NCBI GenBank assembly: GCA_903832665.1
Contig: CAILCG010000021.1
Span: 1-40,865 of the forward strand
Direction of reading: 5' to 3'
Source: an uncultured Methanomicrobiales archaeon
Lineage (GTDB): Archaea; Halobacteriota; Methanomicrobia; Methanomicrobiales; Methanospirillaceae
Length of the DNA: 40,865 bases
The notes under the pieces are model-generated. The model made no database searches, had not been told where the DNA came from, and saw only the letters and a list, made by a program, of their open reading frames with translations. Shown in pieces: positions 1 to 7,370 of this stretch. A program made the translations under genes and the position numbers. The stretch's first letter is position 1. Each line of letters begins with the position of its first letter.

Positions 1-35
1 AACCTGATATTCCGGCTCGCTAATTTCTTTATTGT

Positions 36-109
36 CTCCTTCCTATTTGACGACACATCAAAGGAAGGAGATGCTGTACCTTAGATCTTTCGGTTGTCGG
101 TACATCTCT
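36..109. terminator. two adjacent hairpins downstream of the helicase gene
   Basis: Two inverted repeats lie back to back just past the minus-strand helicase stop. The first pairs CTCCTTCC (36-43) and TTTGA (46-50) with TCAAA (58-62) and GGAAGGAG (63-70), leaving a 7-base loop and a 2-base bulge. The second pairs GAGAT..GTACC (about 69-80) with GGTACATCTC (about 99-108). They could end helicase transcription, or mark the edge of the rearrangement that truncated the gene. Seen directly; the function is inferred. Confidence 0.4.
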
Positions 110-124
110 TTTGGATTAGGATTT

Positions 125-1789
125 CTACAGAGCAGATTTTTCAAAAACTTTAAAGCGGGAATGATAATCTTCGTTCAGCCATGTGACCGGAGAGAGGGTG
201 CCTAGATCAGTGAGGAACTTTTTGAACGTATCATTGTCCCGGTACTGCTTCTTGACATAGAGGATCCCGATGTCCTGGGGCTGCAGGGATATGTCGATCT
301 CATTGAAGGGCACACTCCCGTTGAGAAGAACATTAGTAATATTGAAGAGCCGGTTGCATTCATCGGCATGATCCTTGCATTTGAGCAGGATCGGTTTTGG
401 CCCGCTCCGGATTGCCTGGCTGGGATCGACCGGCACAATCGAGATGGAATCTCCGTTGTCTTTTACATTTTTCATGGTGAAATGTGCAGCAAGCCGTAGG
501 ATCTCTTTGGTATTACGGTAATTCCGGTCAAGGTCGAATACCTGATGGATGGTCCGGCCAATAGCCTTTATGCCCAGGGATTTCCAGCTCACCGAATCGA
601 TCATCTTTATTCCCTGATTGCCATCGCATACAACCAGCAGATCCCCGTCGAGCGGATCATTGAGCGCTTCTAAAATACAGGAGAACCAGACCGAAGGGAA
701 GTCCTGTGCCTCGTCTAGAAGGATTGCATCATATTTACGGGCATCTCCACCATGATTCCTGAGATGCTCCAGCAACCGGCTTCCCAGTGCAGGATCATCC
801 TCAAGCTTCCCAGTGGAGGGATCTTCCTTCCGGGGCTGAATGCTGTTATGTTTTACCCAGCCGTCGAAATGGAAGACATTGATCCGTGGATACTCCTTCA
901 ACACATGTTTCAGATACACACTTAGGACAACATTGTAACAGAGCAGCAGGATCCGGGCTCCCGGTTGCCGGTCATGCAGCCATTTGGCCCGCGATATGAG
1001 GAGAACGGTCTTTCCGGAGCCGGCTACCCCATAAATAATTCGATGGCCTTCACCAATCTTCCGGGCATTGTTTTCCTGCCGGCGGTCGAGCACAACCAGG
1101 TCAAAGCATTTCTCTGCTTCATCTTCAGTCAGAGACTTGGAGGGCAGGTAACTGAGAATAATTTCCGGGTGAAGAATAGACCGGATGACATCCACCTGTT
1201 GTGGAGTAAAAGGCTTGATCTCCCAGAATGGATTGAAAAATCTTCGAAGTGTTGTCCGTAGTTCTTCCGCAGATGCATTTTCAAAGGCTACGAATTCATC
1301 CCGGTAGAGGGTATTTTCCGGGCGGAACACTTCGTACAGGTTGTGTTCCTTCCTGCGTTCGATATTATCCCGCGAGATATTGGAAAGAACTACGAAGTGG
1401 CAGAACGGGAAGATGAACTTGTCTTTGTACTTGCCTTCAGGATTCAACAAAAAAGATCGGTTTGGGCTTTTCTCGCAGATTCTTGCAAGTCTCCATTGGT
1501 ATCCCTGTGCCTGTGTGAGCGGATGAAGTTCTTTTCTTTCCCGGTTGTCAAATCGTGTGACAACTTCCGTATCGCTAGCCCGGAGGATATCATCATAATA
1601 CCATCCCTTAACTTCAATTACAATGATACCCAGGTCGGGCGCAATCACAACAAAATCAGGATGACGATTGTCAATATTTGGTTCATAATACACGAGATAA
1701 TCGTCAGGAAGCTTCTTGAGAAGAGCAAATGTGCGTTCTTCGCCACGGCTGGCATTCGAAGGTAGACGATCAGGAATAAATTCAGCCAC
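125..1789 (-). CDS. NERD-domain superfamily 1 helicase, C-terminally truncated
   Basis: Residues about 15-130 form a NERD (nuclease-related) domain, with the core D45, E59 and K61 in the stretch PDFVVIAPDLGIIVIEVKG. A UvrD/Rep-like ATPase follows: Walker A GVAGSGKT at 254-261, Walker B DEAQD at 359-363 and an LDRNYRNT motif at 420-427. NERD-UvrD proteins are usually linked to DNA repair or to defence against foreign DNA. The protein stops at 554 residues, just where the second RecA domain would supply the S/T-hxx-KGLE and VALTRA motifs. None of the three frames of the next 120 bases on this strand restores them. The helicase is therefore probably incomplete and may be inactive, though the NERD and ATP-binding parts remain. 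The start is GTG at 1789, with GAGG eight bases upstream. Family call firm; cellular role inferred. Confidence 0.85.
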   Translation of the reverse strand: MAEFIPDRLPSNASRGEERTFALLKKLPDDYLVYYEPNIDNRHPDFVVIAPDLGIIVIEVKGWYYDDILRASDTEVVTRFDNRERKELHPLTQAQGYQWRLARICEKSPNRSFLLNPEGKYKDKFIFPFCHFVVLSNISRDNIERRKEHNLYEVFRPENTLYRDEFVAFENASAEELRTTLRRFFNPFWEIKPFTPQQVDVIRSILHPEIILSYLPSKSLTEDEAEKCFDLVVLDRRQENNARKIGEGHRIIYGVAGSGKTVLLISRAKWLHDRQPGARILLLCYNVVLSVYLKHVLKEYPRINVFHFDGWVKHNSIQPRKEDPSTGKLEDDPALGSRLLEHLRNHGGDARKYDAILLDEAQDFPSVWFSCILEALNDPLDGDLLVVCDGNQGIKMIDSVSWKSLGIKAIGRTIHQVFDLDRNYRNTKEILRLAAHFTMKNVKDNGDSISIVPVDPSQAIRSGPKPILLKCKDHADECNRLFNITNVLLNGSVPFNEIDISLQPQDIGILYVKKQYRDNDTFKKFLTDLGTLSPVTWLNEDYHSRFKVFEKSAL

Positions 1790-1956
1790 TGTTTGCGCCT
1801 CAAAATTAAATTGGGAATTGATTAATTGCTATTTTTTATTTTGAGACAGATTAATGTATCTAAATATTATTGCTGCTACGGGTTTTGTCCAAAGTTCGTG
1901 AGAGTTGATTTAAGTTATTTAGGTGGATTTAATTTTCGAGAACTGCATTTTATAAT

Positions 1957-2195
1957 ATGGAGTGGGAAATAAAATTTAAAAAGTGGGTTACGATTCTCAA
2001 AGATCATAAATCGTTCCTTCTCTTGATAAGTGCGATAATAGCTTGGCTAATAAGCAGTTTTTCAGGAATTTTTTTCCTAACGGGATTGGCTTTTTTTTAA
2101 TTTTCTGCGCGATTCTTCTAGACTACCAAAAGAAACCTGTGAGCACTGTTGTTTCGCTATGTTTTATCGTCCTATTAGTATTCATTACGTTATGA
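1957..2195 (+). pseudogene. N-terminal membrane part of a decayed gene
   Basis: An ATG at 1957 opens 47 codons ending in a hydrophobic run (FLLLISAIIAWLISSF...). It stops at TAA 2098-2100, immediately after eight T residues. If the T run had nine residues, reading would continue in the frame of the downstream gene through two more hydrophobic segments (LIFCAILLDYQ and SLCFIVLLVFITL) to a TGA at 2193-2195. Past that TGA the same frame runs straight into the ORF at 2244-3131. The simplest reading is one gene with several N-terminal membrane helices and a soluble C-terminal part, broken by a one-base deletion and one nonsense change. Polymerase slippage or sequencing error in the T run is an alternative, but would not explain the TGA. 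Confidence 0.6.
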
Positions 2196-2243
2196 CAGGC
2201 CGAAAATCAACCCATTTATCTATCTGTAGGAATAACGGCCGTA

Positions 2244-3131
2244 ATGGTAATAATATCAACATACTACTCATCGAACAATCTCCGTCAGCAAGTGAAAATA
2301 TCTGAAAATGCAGGAAGAAAACAATATATCGCGGAGATAGCCCGTTCAATTTTTTCGGCAATGCAAGTCGATCTGCTAAATGCTCGGAGAAATATTACGG
2401 GGGGTCCTTTTTTTTATGGATTATTTCCCTTAAAAACGCGAATTGATGAAATATCCCCAATTGCATATCTTCAGGGAGATGTGGAAATTCGCAGTATCCC
2501 ATCCGTTTTTGCGATGTCAACCTCTCGCTCAACAATAGCAAATGGAAGAGGTCCTTGCAGACCCGCACAAATTCTTCTCACTATACCTGATGAATGTCTT
2601 AAAAATGAATTTTTACCGAAGATTACTGAACTTTGCGAAAAGTATGAGTGTGAACATAAACTGTTAAATGGTTCCCTTAATTCTTTAATACAAAAATCGT
2701 CGTTTTTTTTCGAGGATTTCAAAAAATATTGTGACTTTCTCGATAAAGATGATTTGAAAGGAATATTCGAATTACAAAATAGTCAGTCTCCCTCAGAAAC
2801 TTTTTATCATTACTTATTACGATATGCGTTGGCTAGAGAAGCACCAAATATATCGTATTCATACAAGGGAATTGATTATGTAAAAAATATCGATAAACAG
2901 GACGAGTTCATATTATTCGTCGAATTAAATCGAGAATTATTATTCCTATGGCTTTTAGTCAGTAATGTTAGCTATGAAGCAAAAACAATTCAGATCAAAT
3001 TTGAAAAATTAGTGAAATTAATTGACCAAATTAATGATCAAATAAATGAATTATTTCTGGCATGGAAGATCCAATACGGATTGACTAAGGATGAGATGAA
3101 TCTCAAAGATTTGTATTTTAGTGGATGGTGA
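2244..3131 (+). CDS. hypothetical protein, probable C-terminal remnant of a membrane-anchored protein
   Basis: This is a 295-residue ORF with no family I recognise. Its first residues (VIISTYY) look like the end of a membrane helix. The rest is soluble, rich in Lys, Ile, Asn and Phe, with a helical C-terminus (LVKLIDQINDQINELFLAW) that could form a short coiled coil. No Cys clusters or catalytic motif are visible. The reading frame stays open upstream of ATG 2244 to a TGA at 2193 and continues beyond it into membrane segments, so the ORF is probably what remains of a longer gene. The ribosome site is weak (AGGA about 12 bases upstream). The gene is visibly more AT-rich than its neighbours, suggesting acquisition from elsewhere. 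It converges on the RHH gene at 3188. Function unknown. Confidence 0.55.
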   Translation: MVIISTYYSSNNLRQQVKISENAGRKQYIAEIARSIFSAMQVDLLNARRNITGGPFFYGLFPLKTRIDEISPIAYLQGDVEIRSIPSVFAMSTSRSTIANGRGPCRPAQILLTIPDECLKNEFLPKITELCEKYECEHKLLNGSLNSLIQKSSFFFEDFKKYCDFLDKDDLKGIFELQNSQSPSETFYHYLLRYALAREAPNISYSYKGIDYVKNIDKQDEFILFVELNRELLFLWLLVSNVSYEAKTIQIKFEKLVKLIDQINDQINELFLAWKIQYGLTKDEMNLKDLYFSGW

Positions 3132-3187
3132 GTTTTTGCATCTTTTGAACGGCAACCCCGCATTGCCAGTGGTGAGAGAATGAGAAA

Positions 3188-3322
3188 TCAATCTTTCTTT
3201 GGATGTGCCTGGTAAAAATCGATAAGACGGTTTATGATCGTATCATAGCTCTCTGATTTTTTCCCAAGATCCGCAAGTTTATCCCGTGTTTCCGTTTGGA
3301 TCTTGATCGTGGTCAGAGACAT
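3188..3322 (-). CDS. ribbon-helix-helix (VapB-like) antitoxin or repressor, 44 aa
   Basis: A short gene of 44 residues starts at ATG 3322 and ends at TGA 3188-3190. It begins MSLTTIKIQTETRDKLADLG, a typical ribbon-helix-helix start: a short beta strand with alternating polar residues (TTIKI) that contacts DNA, then helix 1 (TRDKLADLG). Helix 2 is SYDTIINRLIDFYQ. Proteins of this shape in methanogens are usually annotated as VapB-family antitoxins and are followed by a PIN-domain toxin. Here the downstream side has only 56 bases before the convergent ORF, and no toxin gene lies upstream, so it looks orphaned. A TATA-like GGTATAATC lies just upstream, and a perfect 14-bp palindrome is at 3370-3383. 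The fold is confident; the role as antitoxin rather than stand-alone repressor is open. Confidence 0.75.
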   Translation of the reverse strand: MSLTTIKIQTETRDKLADLGKKSESYDTIINRLIDFYQAHPKKD

Positions 3323-3369
3323 CTCATTATTTTATACCCGATTATACCAAGTATGTAACCATCATACCT

Positions 3370-3383
3370 TTGGATAAATTTAT
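3370..3383. promoter_or_regulatory. 14-bp perfect palindrome, candidate operator
   Basis: GGATAAATTTATCC is its own reverse complement. It lies 48 bases upstream of the RHH gene start, among several GTATG/CATAC and GTATACC repeats (3351-3405). RHH proteins bind short palindromes and often repress their own gene, so this is a reasonable target. Binding is inferred only. Confidence 0.4.
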
Positions 3384-4157
3384 CCTGTATGTATACCATA
3401 TACTTATTCCGGTGCACTGGTGAACCCTTTCGTCACCCAAGACCATACAATAAAACCGAGTTGCCGCCCCCGGCTATAAACCTATACCAATGACAAGGCA
3501 CTCGGTCTTTCCGGGGAAAAGTTCACCAGTCACCGAAATAATAACGAAATAAATATCGAAGAAGAAACCTGTTTTTCCCATCTAAAAGAGATTTTAAAAA
3601 ATTGTAGGACTTCAAGTGACCGGCTCGCCACCAATGAAAACAGCTCCAACCCCTGAATTTTTCCCGGGGATCTGCCTAAAAGATATTCGCCCTTGGCGGA
3701 CGAAGGGTATCCCGGAGCAGATTTCCTTAATCCGGCACGTAACATTTCTAGATCGCTCGTCTGCCATCCAGGGACCCGGTAGACGATTGCGTTAGAATCG
3801 TTATATATCGCGTTACAAAACCCTATTCGTGGACAGCCGGGGGTTGTCCCGTAATGAAATGGCGGGTCAAAGCGACGCGACGAACATCGCAAAAAGACCC
3901 GCTCAGCCCGGGAGGACCAAGATAATCATTGTATTTTTATGAAGATTATCCCGTCCCCGGGTTGACACCAAAAGGAAGTGATAGCATAGAATCCACAAAC
4001 AGAAGTAAAAACGCTCCTGCCGGTATCCGGCAGGATACCGTACTGGTCAGTAACGAAAAACGGCCATTTTCTCCGGTCCAGGAAGTATTCCGGAAGACGG
4101 AGATACTTGGCACCGGCTTCTAGTCACGTTCCCACCGGAAAACACAGAGGAATTCGG
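3384..4157. other. intergenic stretch, no gene supported
   Basis: ORFs here (3530-3892 minus and 3929-4123 plus) have no recognisable family, no ribosome site and odd composition, so I do not call them. A TATA-like GGCTATAAACC lies near 3474-3484. A short inverted repeat, GCCGGTATCCGGCAGGATACC, falls near 4019-4040. I see no RNA gene. Confidence 0.4.
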
Positions 4158-4250
4158 ATGGAGATGATGATGTTGATGATGATGGCAACGAGGAACACTG
4201 ATGATGAATCGCCCGGCAGGAGGAGGCGGGCAGGGGATATCAAAGAGTAG
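4158..4250 (+). CDS. possible 30-aa Met-rich leader ORF
   Basis: ATG 4158 follows AGAGG (4146-4150) at a normal spacing of seven bases. It opens a 30-codon frame starting MEMMMLMMMATRNTDDE and containing a GRRRRAG stretch, ending at TAG 4248-4250. It overlaps the start of the next gene out of frame. It may be a leader peptide that couples translation to the downstream pair, a chance ORF produced by the ATG-rich stretch, or the true N-terminus if a frameshift is present. No similarity is recognised. Confidence 0.25.
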   Translation: MEMMMLMMMATRNTDDESPGRRRRAGDIKE

Positions 4251-4515
4251 ATCCGTGACCGAGGGGGAAATCCCCCTCTACCTGCTGCCCCGGGCAATTT
4301 CCCGGCAGATCAACCGGATGGGCGATTCGGTCTACTGGGTCAGCGTGAAGCGGACGCACTGGCATTATTACAATATCTCCATACGGACAAAATCCCTCCC
4401 AAAGGAACTTGCCCCGCCACGGGTTACCAGAGGGGACGGTCCCCGGGATTCCATCGTGGAGCACCGGAATAATTCCGGTGAACCGGATCCGGTTAGTGAG
4501 GGATGTGAGAGATGA
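4201..4515 (+). CDS. hypothetical protein, first gene of a two-gene unit
   Basis: The frame encodes about 104 residues; the start is ATG 4201 or 4204, with GAGG about seven bases ahead. The middle segment (IPLYLLPRAISRQINRMGDS, then VYWVSVKRTHWHYYNISIRT) looks protein-like, with a patterned amphipathic helix and an aromatic strand pair. The two ends are Gly/Pro/Arg-rich and less convincing. It is joined to the next gene by an ATGA stop-start overlap (4512-4515), so the two are probably co-translated. No known family recognised; the function is unknown. Confidence 0.5.
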   Translation: MMNRPAGGGGQGISKSRSVTEGEIPLYLLPRAISRQINRMGDSVYWVSVKRTHWHYYNISIRTKSLPKELAPPRVTRGDGPRDSIVEHRNNSGEPDPVSEGCER

Positions 4516-4886
4516 GCCGGGGACCGCCGTCGCGCCGGGCCCTGGCGGATGCGATACCTGTTGCACGCCAGCGGGGCACCATCCAGATGGCCGGGCATGG
4601 TCCAGAAAAACTGTATGATTTCACGATCGTCTCAGTCCTGCCGGTAGTATTTGTACGTGTCTCGTATTGTGCACATATTCATGCGCCGGTAACTGAACTC
4701 GCAAAAGAATTCAAAGACTCCCTGGATCGGCTCTGCTTAATCACGAAGCATGAATCCATTTTGCGTGAACTCTGGCTCCACTCAAGGCATGGCACGTGGC
4801 GGTACTTCCGCCTTTTTGCGGAATGTCTTATCGAGCTGGGACGGGATGGTCAGCCGCTTGCAGGGAGAAACGCTGCAAGCGTGTAA
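4512..4886 (+). CDS. hypothetical protein, second gene of a two-gene unit
   Basis: This is a 124-residue protein whose start overlaps the preceding stop as ATGA. Residues 25-50 hold a GPEKLYDFTIVSVLPVVFVRV block that looks like consecutive beta strands. Residues 80-105 hold a dense aromatic/basic segment (LRELWLHSRHGTWRYFRLF). This strand-then-WRYF layout is reminiscent of small nuclease-like folds, but no PD-(D/E)xK catalytic triad is evident and I do not claim nuclease activity. It sits in an accessory stretch between the RHH gene and a tandem repeat. Reality as a gene is supported by the overlap and by the patterned sequence. Confidence 0.55.
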   Translation: MSRGPPSRRALADAIPVARQRGTIQMAGHGPEKLYDFTIVSVLPVVFVRVSYCAHIHAPVTELAKEFKDSLDRLCLITKHESILRELWLHSRHGTWRYFRLFAECLIELGRDGQPLAGRNAASV

Positions 4887-5012
4887 GCTGCTATGGTGTA
4901 GGAAAAGATCACTCTTTTTTCGTCGGGCAGGGACGGGATCTCCTTTTAGTCTAAATCCGAAGTTCCCCTGAAGGAAGGACAATCCCTCCAGGGAGTATGA
5001 TCCCTGTTTTTA

Positions 5013-5565
5013 GAGTACCTCCAAAATACGCCCGTAAAATGCCCCGATTTCCCCCTTTAACGCGGTTTTGAGGTAATAATTCGGGAAAATGCAGTAATAA
5101 TTCAGTCAAGTCTGGGCGCTTTTACGTCGGAGAATCAGAGGTAATAAGTAGCAGTATTTGGAAGGCGAAAAAAGTGGGGGATCATAGTTCAGGAGGGGGT
5201 CATCTTTTTACGACTAGGATCACGGGTAATAAAAGATTTTTTTAGAATAACTCACTTTTCAGCAGCCAGAGAGTTACCTCAAAAATAAGACCGATCCGGG
5301 CCCGGATTTCCCATTTTTCCCGTAACTTGAGGTAATAATTCGGGAAAATGAGGTAATAATTCAGTCATAAGGGTATGGTTTTACGGCGGAGAACTAGAGG
5401 CAATAAATAGCAGTATTTGGGTGGCGGAAACACCGGGGGATCATAGTTCAGGACGATGCATGCTCTAAACCGGAAATACGGACAATAAATGATCTTTTTC
5501 AAAAATGAGACCGCTGCCACGAGAGGGATTAAAACGGGTACGATATTCCCATTTTTGCGGGATCA
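5013..5565. repeat. tandem 259-bp direct repeat, two units plus a partial third
   Basis: The block AGGTAATAATTCGGGAAAAT occurs at 5071 and again at 5330. Each copy is followed by a second GTAATAATTCAGTCA, then TTTTACG.CGGAGAA, TAGCAGTATTTGG and GGGGGATCATAGTTCAGGA in the same order. The period is 259 bases. A third, partial start (CAAAAATGAGACCG ... ATTCCCATTTTTGCGGG, 5500-5562) matches the unit start at 5279. No coding potential is seen. It lies directly upstream of the small membrane protein gene and could carry its regulatory region. Confidence 0.75.
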
Positions 5566-5576
5566 TCCGGCAGGGA

Positions 5577-5744
5577 ATGCATGCGGACACGGGGGCAATC
5601 ATTGACACATTCGGAAAGAACGAGCAGGTAAGGAAGGTATTCTGGCCCGTGTTTGCAGCAATCGCCGGGCTGGTTTTGATGAGAGTCTTGGATCCCGGTA
5701 CCGCACAGCAGGTCGTGGGGATGATCGTGGGGCTTGGTGGGTGA
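5577..5744 (+). CDS. small single-helix membrane protein, hypothetical
   Basis: A 55-residue protein starts at ATG 5577, immediately after GGCAGGGA, a good ribosome site at short spacing. A longer reading from 5505 would run through the repeat and is less likely. Residues about 20-36 (VFWPVFAAIAGLVLMRVL) form one membrane helix, followed by a short Gly-rich tail (VVGMIVGLGG). The N-terminal part is polar (DTGAIIDTFGKNEQVRK). No known family; the location next to the repeats and ahead of tbp gives no clear function. Confidence 0.5.
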   Translation: MHADTGAIIDTFGKNEQVRKVFWPVFAAIAGLVLMRVLDPGTAQQVVGMIVGLGG

Positions 5745-5782
5745 TGAGCCTGCGCCCGACCTATTTTTCCCATCAGCACATC

Positions 5783-5796
5783 GCGATATATACTAC
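5783..5796 (+). promoter_or_regulatory. TATA box candidate upstream of first tbp gene
   Basis: GCGATATATACTAC matches the archaeal box A pattern but lies about 95 bases before the start codon. A second AT-rich element, CATAAAGATAT at 5836-5846, lies closer, at the expected distance for a short leader, and has a counterpart upstream of the second tbp gene. Which one is used is unknown. Confidence 0.35.
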
Positions 5797-5826
5797 AACT
5801 CATTGCCTTTACGGACCCCCGGTAAC

Positions 5827-5887
5827 TGTACCCCCCATAAAGATATCCCATTAGTATTATGCTCCGTGGAAAATCATAGAATAGAAG
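5827..5887 (+). promoter_or_regulatory. conserved tbp leader, copy 1
   Basis: The 61 bases before this start align without gaps to the 61 bases before the second tbp start (6755-6815), with 43 identical positions by my count. Best conserved are TGTACC, ATAAAG, TTAGTATTATG, AATCAT and AGAAG next to the ATG. Conservation of spacing suggests a shared promoter or leader rather than mere remnant similarity. Confidence 0.5.
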
Positions 5888-6442
5888 ATGGCTGATAAAA
5901 AGTACGAATCCTTAAAAATTGAGAACATCGTCGCATCCGGAGCCATTGCCGAGACCATTGATCTCGTTGAGCTCTCGGCCAAGGTTCCCAACTGCGAGCT
6001 TAACAAGAAACGGTTTCCCGGCGCAGTTTACCGCATCACCGATCCCAAGATTGCAGCCCTGATCTTTTCATCCGGAAAGGTCGTGCTCACGGGTATGCGA
6101 AACCGCGATGCCCTCACCAATGGCCTTGCCGTCATCACCAAATCGTTAAATGATGCAGGCATCGAGACGCTCAAAGAGCCCAAGGTCGGCATCACCAACA
6201 TGGTCTGCTCATACGATCTCGGCAAGTACATCAACCTCAACAAGATCGTAGTCACGCTTAATGTGGAGAATATCGAGTACGAACCCGAGCAGTTCCCCGG
6301 CCTCGTGTACCGGATCAAGGATCCCAAGATCGTGGTCCTCATCTTCTCATCAGGAAAGATCATCCTCACGGGCGGCAGGAATCTTGAAGATATCCGCAAG
6401 GGTCTTGGCGTGCTTGAACAGAAACTCGAAAGCATTATGTAG
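5888..6442 (+). CDS. tbp: TATA-box-binding protein, copy 1
   Basis: This 184-residue protein is the general transcription factor that bends promoter DNA and recruits TFB and RNA polymerase. The two TBP direct repeats are clear: residues about 10-95 (IENIVASG ... FPGAVYRI ... LIFSSGKVVLTG) and about 101-184 (ITNMVCSYDLG ... FPGLVYRI ... LIFSSGKIILTG). The FPG and F-SSGK-LTG phenylalanines that kink DNA are present in both halves. The length is standard for archaea. A nearly identical paralogue lies 373 bases downstream in the same direction; the C-terminal repeats differ at one residue while the N-terminal repeats differ at about 16. Start is ATG with GAAG just ahead. Confidence 0.97.
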   Translation: MADKKYESLKIENIVASGAIAETIDLVELSAKVPNCELNKKRFPGAVYRITDPKIAALIFSSGKVVLTGMRNRDALTNGLAVITKSLNDAGIETLKEPKVGITNMVCSYDLGKYINLNKIVVTLNVENIEYEPEQFPGLVYRIKDPKIVVLIFSSGKIILTGGRNLEDIRKGLGVLEQKLESIM

Positions 6443-6711
6443 AGAGTTTCGATTTATTCTCCTATTTTCAAAAAAAACAATTTTTTCTCACGGCTCTCTT
6501 TTCGGCTTTTGTTATAGAAGGAGCAACACCCATTTTGTGTTCCCTACCTGTACCGGAATATTCTGTTTATCAGGAATCTTTGCAACCACTCTGCTTCCCA
6601 CCCGGGCAATTTGCGCGGAAACACCGGTAAAAATCATATCATTTTGTTTAAATAACCCAAGACTCGTTATCCAGTTGCGAATCAGAACCCGCTGCTGCCT
6701 GTGAATCAGTT
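6443..6711 (+). terminator. intergenic between tbp copies, T-rich end signal
   Basis: Just after the tbp stop the sequence has short T runs (CGATTTATTCTCC, then CAATTTTTTCTC at about 6479-6490), consistent with archaeal U-run termination. The rest of the gap holds no gene I can support and leads to the TATA element of the second tbp copy. Confidence 0.35.
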
Positions 6712-6724
6712 TTGTATATATAAA
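6712..6724 (+). promoter_or_regulatory. TATA box upstream of second tbp gene
   Basis: TTGTATATATAAAG is a near-ideal archaeal TATA box, about 92 bases before the start codon. As in copy 1, a second AT-rich element (TATAATAAAG, 6761-6770) lies closer to the gene. A TBP gene with strong TATA elements is a natural candidate for autoregulation, but that is inference. Confidence 0.5.
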
Positions 6725-6754
6725 GAAAAACGGGGGTACCGGAAGGGGAAAAAA

Positions 6755-6815
6755 TGTACCTATAATAAAGCTTGTCCGTTAGTATTATGATCAAGGGAGA
6801 ATCATTCTAGAGAAG
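6755..6815 (+). promoter_or_regulatory. conserved tbp leader, copy 2
   Basis: Ungapped counterpart of 5827-5887. Shared blocks include TGTACC, ATAAAG, TTAGTATTATG and the AGAAG next to the ATG. The upstream sequences beyond this block differ between the two genes, so they may respond to different signals while keeping a common core. Confidence 0.5.
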
Positions 6816-7370
6816 ATGGCTGACAAAAAGTACGAATCATTGAAGATAGAGAATATCGTTGCATCCGGTGTCATCGCCGAATCCATCGATCTTGTGGAAC
6901 TCTCCAGCAAGGTCAAGAACTGCGAGCTCAATAAGAAGCGATTCCCCGGTGCAGTCTATCGGATCGAGGATCCTAAGATTGCCTCCCTGATCTTCTCTTC
7001 GGGCAAGATCGTGCTGACCGGCATCCGCAACAACAAGGCACTTGTAGACGGGCTTGCGATCATCATCAAATCCCTCAACGATGCCGGTATTGCCACGCTC
7101 AAGGAACCCAAGGTTGCGATCACCAACATGGTCTGCTCCTATGATCTCGGGAAGTACATCAACCTCAACAAGATCGTAGTCACGCTCAATGTGGAGAATA
7201 TCGAGTACGAACCCGAACAGTTCCCGGGTCTCGTGTACCGCATCAAGGACCCCAAGATCGTTGTCCTCATCTTCTCTTCAGGAAAGATCATCCTCACGGG
7301 CGGCAGGAACCTTGAAGATATCCGCAAGGGTCTTGGCGTGCTCGAGCAGAGACTCGAAAGCATTATGTAA
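6816..7370 (+). CDS. tbp: TATA-box-binding protein, copy 2
   Basis: A second 184-residue TBP has both repeats intact (10-95 and 101-184) and the same start sequence MADKKYESLKIENIVASG. Compared with copy 1, the differences cluster in the N-terminal repeat (for example T51E, R73N, D74K, T77V, N78D), with only K178R in the last 83 residues. Some haloarchaea and methanogens keep several TBPs, giving promoter-specific transcription; that role here is inferred. Tandem duplication followed by gene conversion of the 3' half explains the pattern. Both copies look functional. Confidence 0.97.
   Translation: MADKKYESLKIENIVASGVIAESIDLVELSSKVKNCELNKKRFPGAVYRIEDPKIASLIFSSGKIVLTGIRNNKALVDGLAIIIKSLNDAGIATLKEPKVAITNMVCSYDLGKYINLNKIVVTLNVENIEYEPEQFPGLVYRIKDPKIVVLIFSSGKIILTGGRNLEDIRKGLGVLEQRLESIM

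Noticed and set aside
3530-3892. 120-codon minus-strand ORF
   Set aside because: No ribosome site and no recognisable pattern; composition is not protein-like.
5505-5576. Extended N-terminus of the small membrane protein
   Set aside because: This part reads through the repeat unit, while ATG 5577 has its own ribosome site.
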